From an uncultured Prevotellaceae bacterium (lineage in GTDB: Bacteria > Bacteroidota > Bacteroidia > Bacteroidales > Bacteroidaceae), in assembly GCA_900315565.1 (NCBI GenBank), contig OMZS01000022.1, forward strand, positions 1 to 58,905: DNA of 58,905 nt, in the 5' to 3' direction. The notes below the pieces were generated by a model. The model did no database searches, was not told the DNA's origin, and worked only from the letters and a program-made list of their open reading frames with translations. Shown here piece by piece: positions 58,218 through 58,905 of this stretch. Both the position numbers and the translations under genes were made by a program. How positions within the stretch are numbered: position 1 is the stretch's first letter; every line of letters begins with the position of its first letter.

Positions 58218-58905
58218 GATTATTATAACCATAGCAGCCCTGTTGGGTGTTGGGTGTTGGGTGTTGGGTGATGGTGGTTGGTGCCATGCACAGACTGTTC
58301 ATCACAACAACATAAGGGAAAAACTGAAAGCCTTTGTGGAATCGAAGGAGTATGGCGTTCACCGGCTCAATATCCCACAGGACGGACTCAATGTTTATCA
58401 GTTTGCCCAGCAGTTTGCCATCGATGGGGAGTTGGGCGGCCAGTACTACGGTCCGTTGTTTACGCCCCGGATGTTGGACTTGGAGAAGGCTTTCAGGGCG
58501 GAGGCCGTGAATGCATGGCGACTCGCCTCTGTCGGGCGTTAAGTTCCAGTTTAAGACCGATGACCTCCATCCGATGACGCAATCCGTGACATTCGACCTC
58601 AACAAGAATATCCGCCTACTTTCCTTTGAAGAGGCAGACGGCAGGATCTATGCCCTGCTGCTGATGTGGGACCAGACCGTTGACCAAGACAAGAAAGTCG
58701 GTGATACATTCCTGATGGACGGCAAGATTTACGAAATCAGCGGATGGAAAATGGACGACAGACCATATATCGCCCACTATAAACAGCCCAGCGCGTCAGG
58801 CACCTTTACTGCTGGTTTGCAATATAACACCCCTGCTGATGCTATGTCTGTCGAAGAGTTCATGGCCAAGGTGAAGCGCACCTGTGAGATATTCCAGCGC
58901 GAGAC
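58207..58905 (+). pseudogene. Secreted protein of unknown function, frameshifted and cut by the window end
   Basis: The first frame starts MKNRIIITIAALLGVGCWVL and stops at 58542 (111 residues). From about 58514 the next frame is open to the window edge and reads on sensibly (SGVKFQFKTDDLHPMTQS), so a one-base shift near 58511-58530 splits the gene, by mutation or sequence error. The hydrophobic core of the signal sequence is encoded by four TTGGGTG heptamers (58243-58270). It is the third gene of the sigma / anti-sigma operon and overlaps the anti-sigma gene by 11 bp. No family was recognised. Confidence 0.65.
58243..58270 (+). repeat. TTGGGTG heptamer array forming a signal-peptide core
   Basis: Four perfect TTGGGTG units near the start of the 58207 gene, read as LGVGCWVLG. 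This is the same heptamer as in the anti-sigma (48931) and GH3 (51378) genes but read from the other strand. Confidence 0.9.

Noticed and set aside
1-58905. tRNA and rRNA genes
   Set aside because: I looked for T-loop patterns and rRNA core motifs and saw none that fold convincingly.

Overview
The window looks like a chromosomal segment of a Bacteroidales organism, most likely Prevotella in the broad sense. The grounds are Bacteroidetes-type promoters (a TAnnTTTG -7 box, sometimes with TTTG about 19 bp upstream), a SusC/SusD pair, a DUF4924 protein, a NusG paralogue of the UpxY kind, ECF sigma / DUF4974 anti-sigma pairs, and many short intergenic repeats. No rRNA, tRNA, CRISPR array, transposase or integrase was found.

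Layout. 0.3-3.7 kb is housekeeping: a ROK sugar kinase (-), then a LysE-type exporter, a DUF4924 protein and rfbD (+). 3.8-11.5 kb is a type I restriction-modification island: hsdM, a YhcG/DUF1016 nuclease, hsdS, a Fic protein, a broken copy of the hsdR head, an internally deleted RhuM and a full hsdR. prfC (RF3) follows, behind three tandem copies of a promoter segment. A stand-alone NusG paralogue lies at 13.5-14.1 kb. 14.5-22 kb is a complete trp operon on the minus strand in the order D-C-F-A-(hotdog thioesterase)-B-E-G. It is preceded by a 16-residue leader peptide with three tandem Trp codons and an attenuator-like terminator. Then come a 42-residue conserved-looking small protein, rpe and an ECF sigma factor. 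At 24.0-24.4 kb a cobalamin riboswitch has its own consensus promoter and a terminator about 200 nt further on, with no recognisable gene between them.

25.3-46 kb is a pectin utilisation locus: a GH28-GH105 fusion, a PL1 lyase, two secreted proteins of unknown function, a PL9 lyase, a CE8 methylesterase, then SusC, SusD and a SusE-position lipoprotein. Five of these secreted proteins end in a similar short C-terminal module. Together they would demethylate, cleave and trim homogalacturonan or rhamnogalacturonan and import the products. 46-49.8 kb encodes a trans-envelope signalling set on the minus strand (ECF sigma, reduced anti-sigma, TonB receptor with STN domain). It is followed by a GH3 glycosidase, a methyltransferase, a large thioredoxin-fold protein with a truncated duplicate of its own 5' end, and a second ECF sigma / anti-sigma operon whose third gene is frameshifted and runs off the window.

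The most unusual layer is the repeats. Heptanucleotide tandem repeats of several unrelated sequences lie between genes, and one of them (TTGGGTG/CACCCAA) also lies inside three unrelated coding sequences. There is a four-copy palindromic family around an AAATTCTCTAGAGAATTT core, a two-copy long hairpin family, a composite GC-hairpin plus AT-heptamer element in front of two genes, and a 177-bp insertion whose unoccupied site survives next to it. All functional calls are from reading the sequence. No database search or folding program was run.
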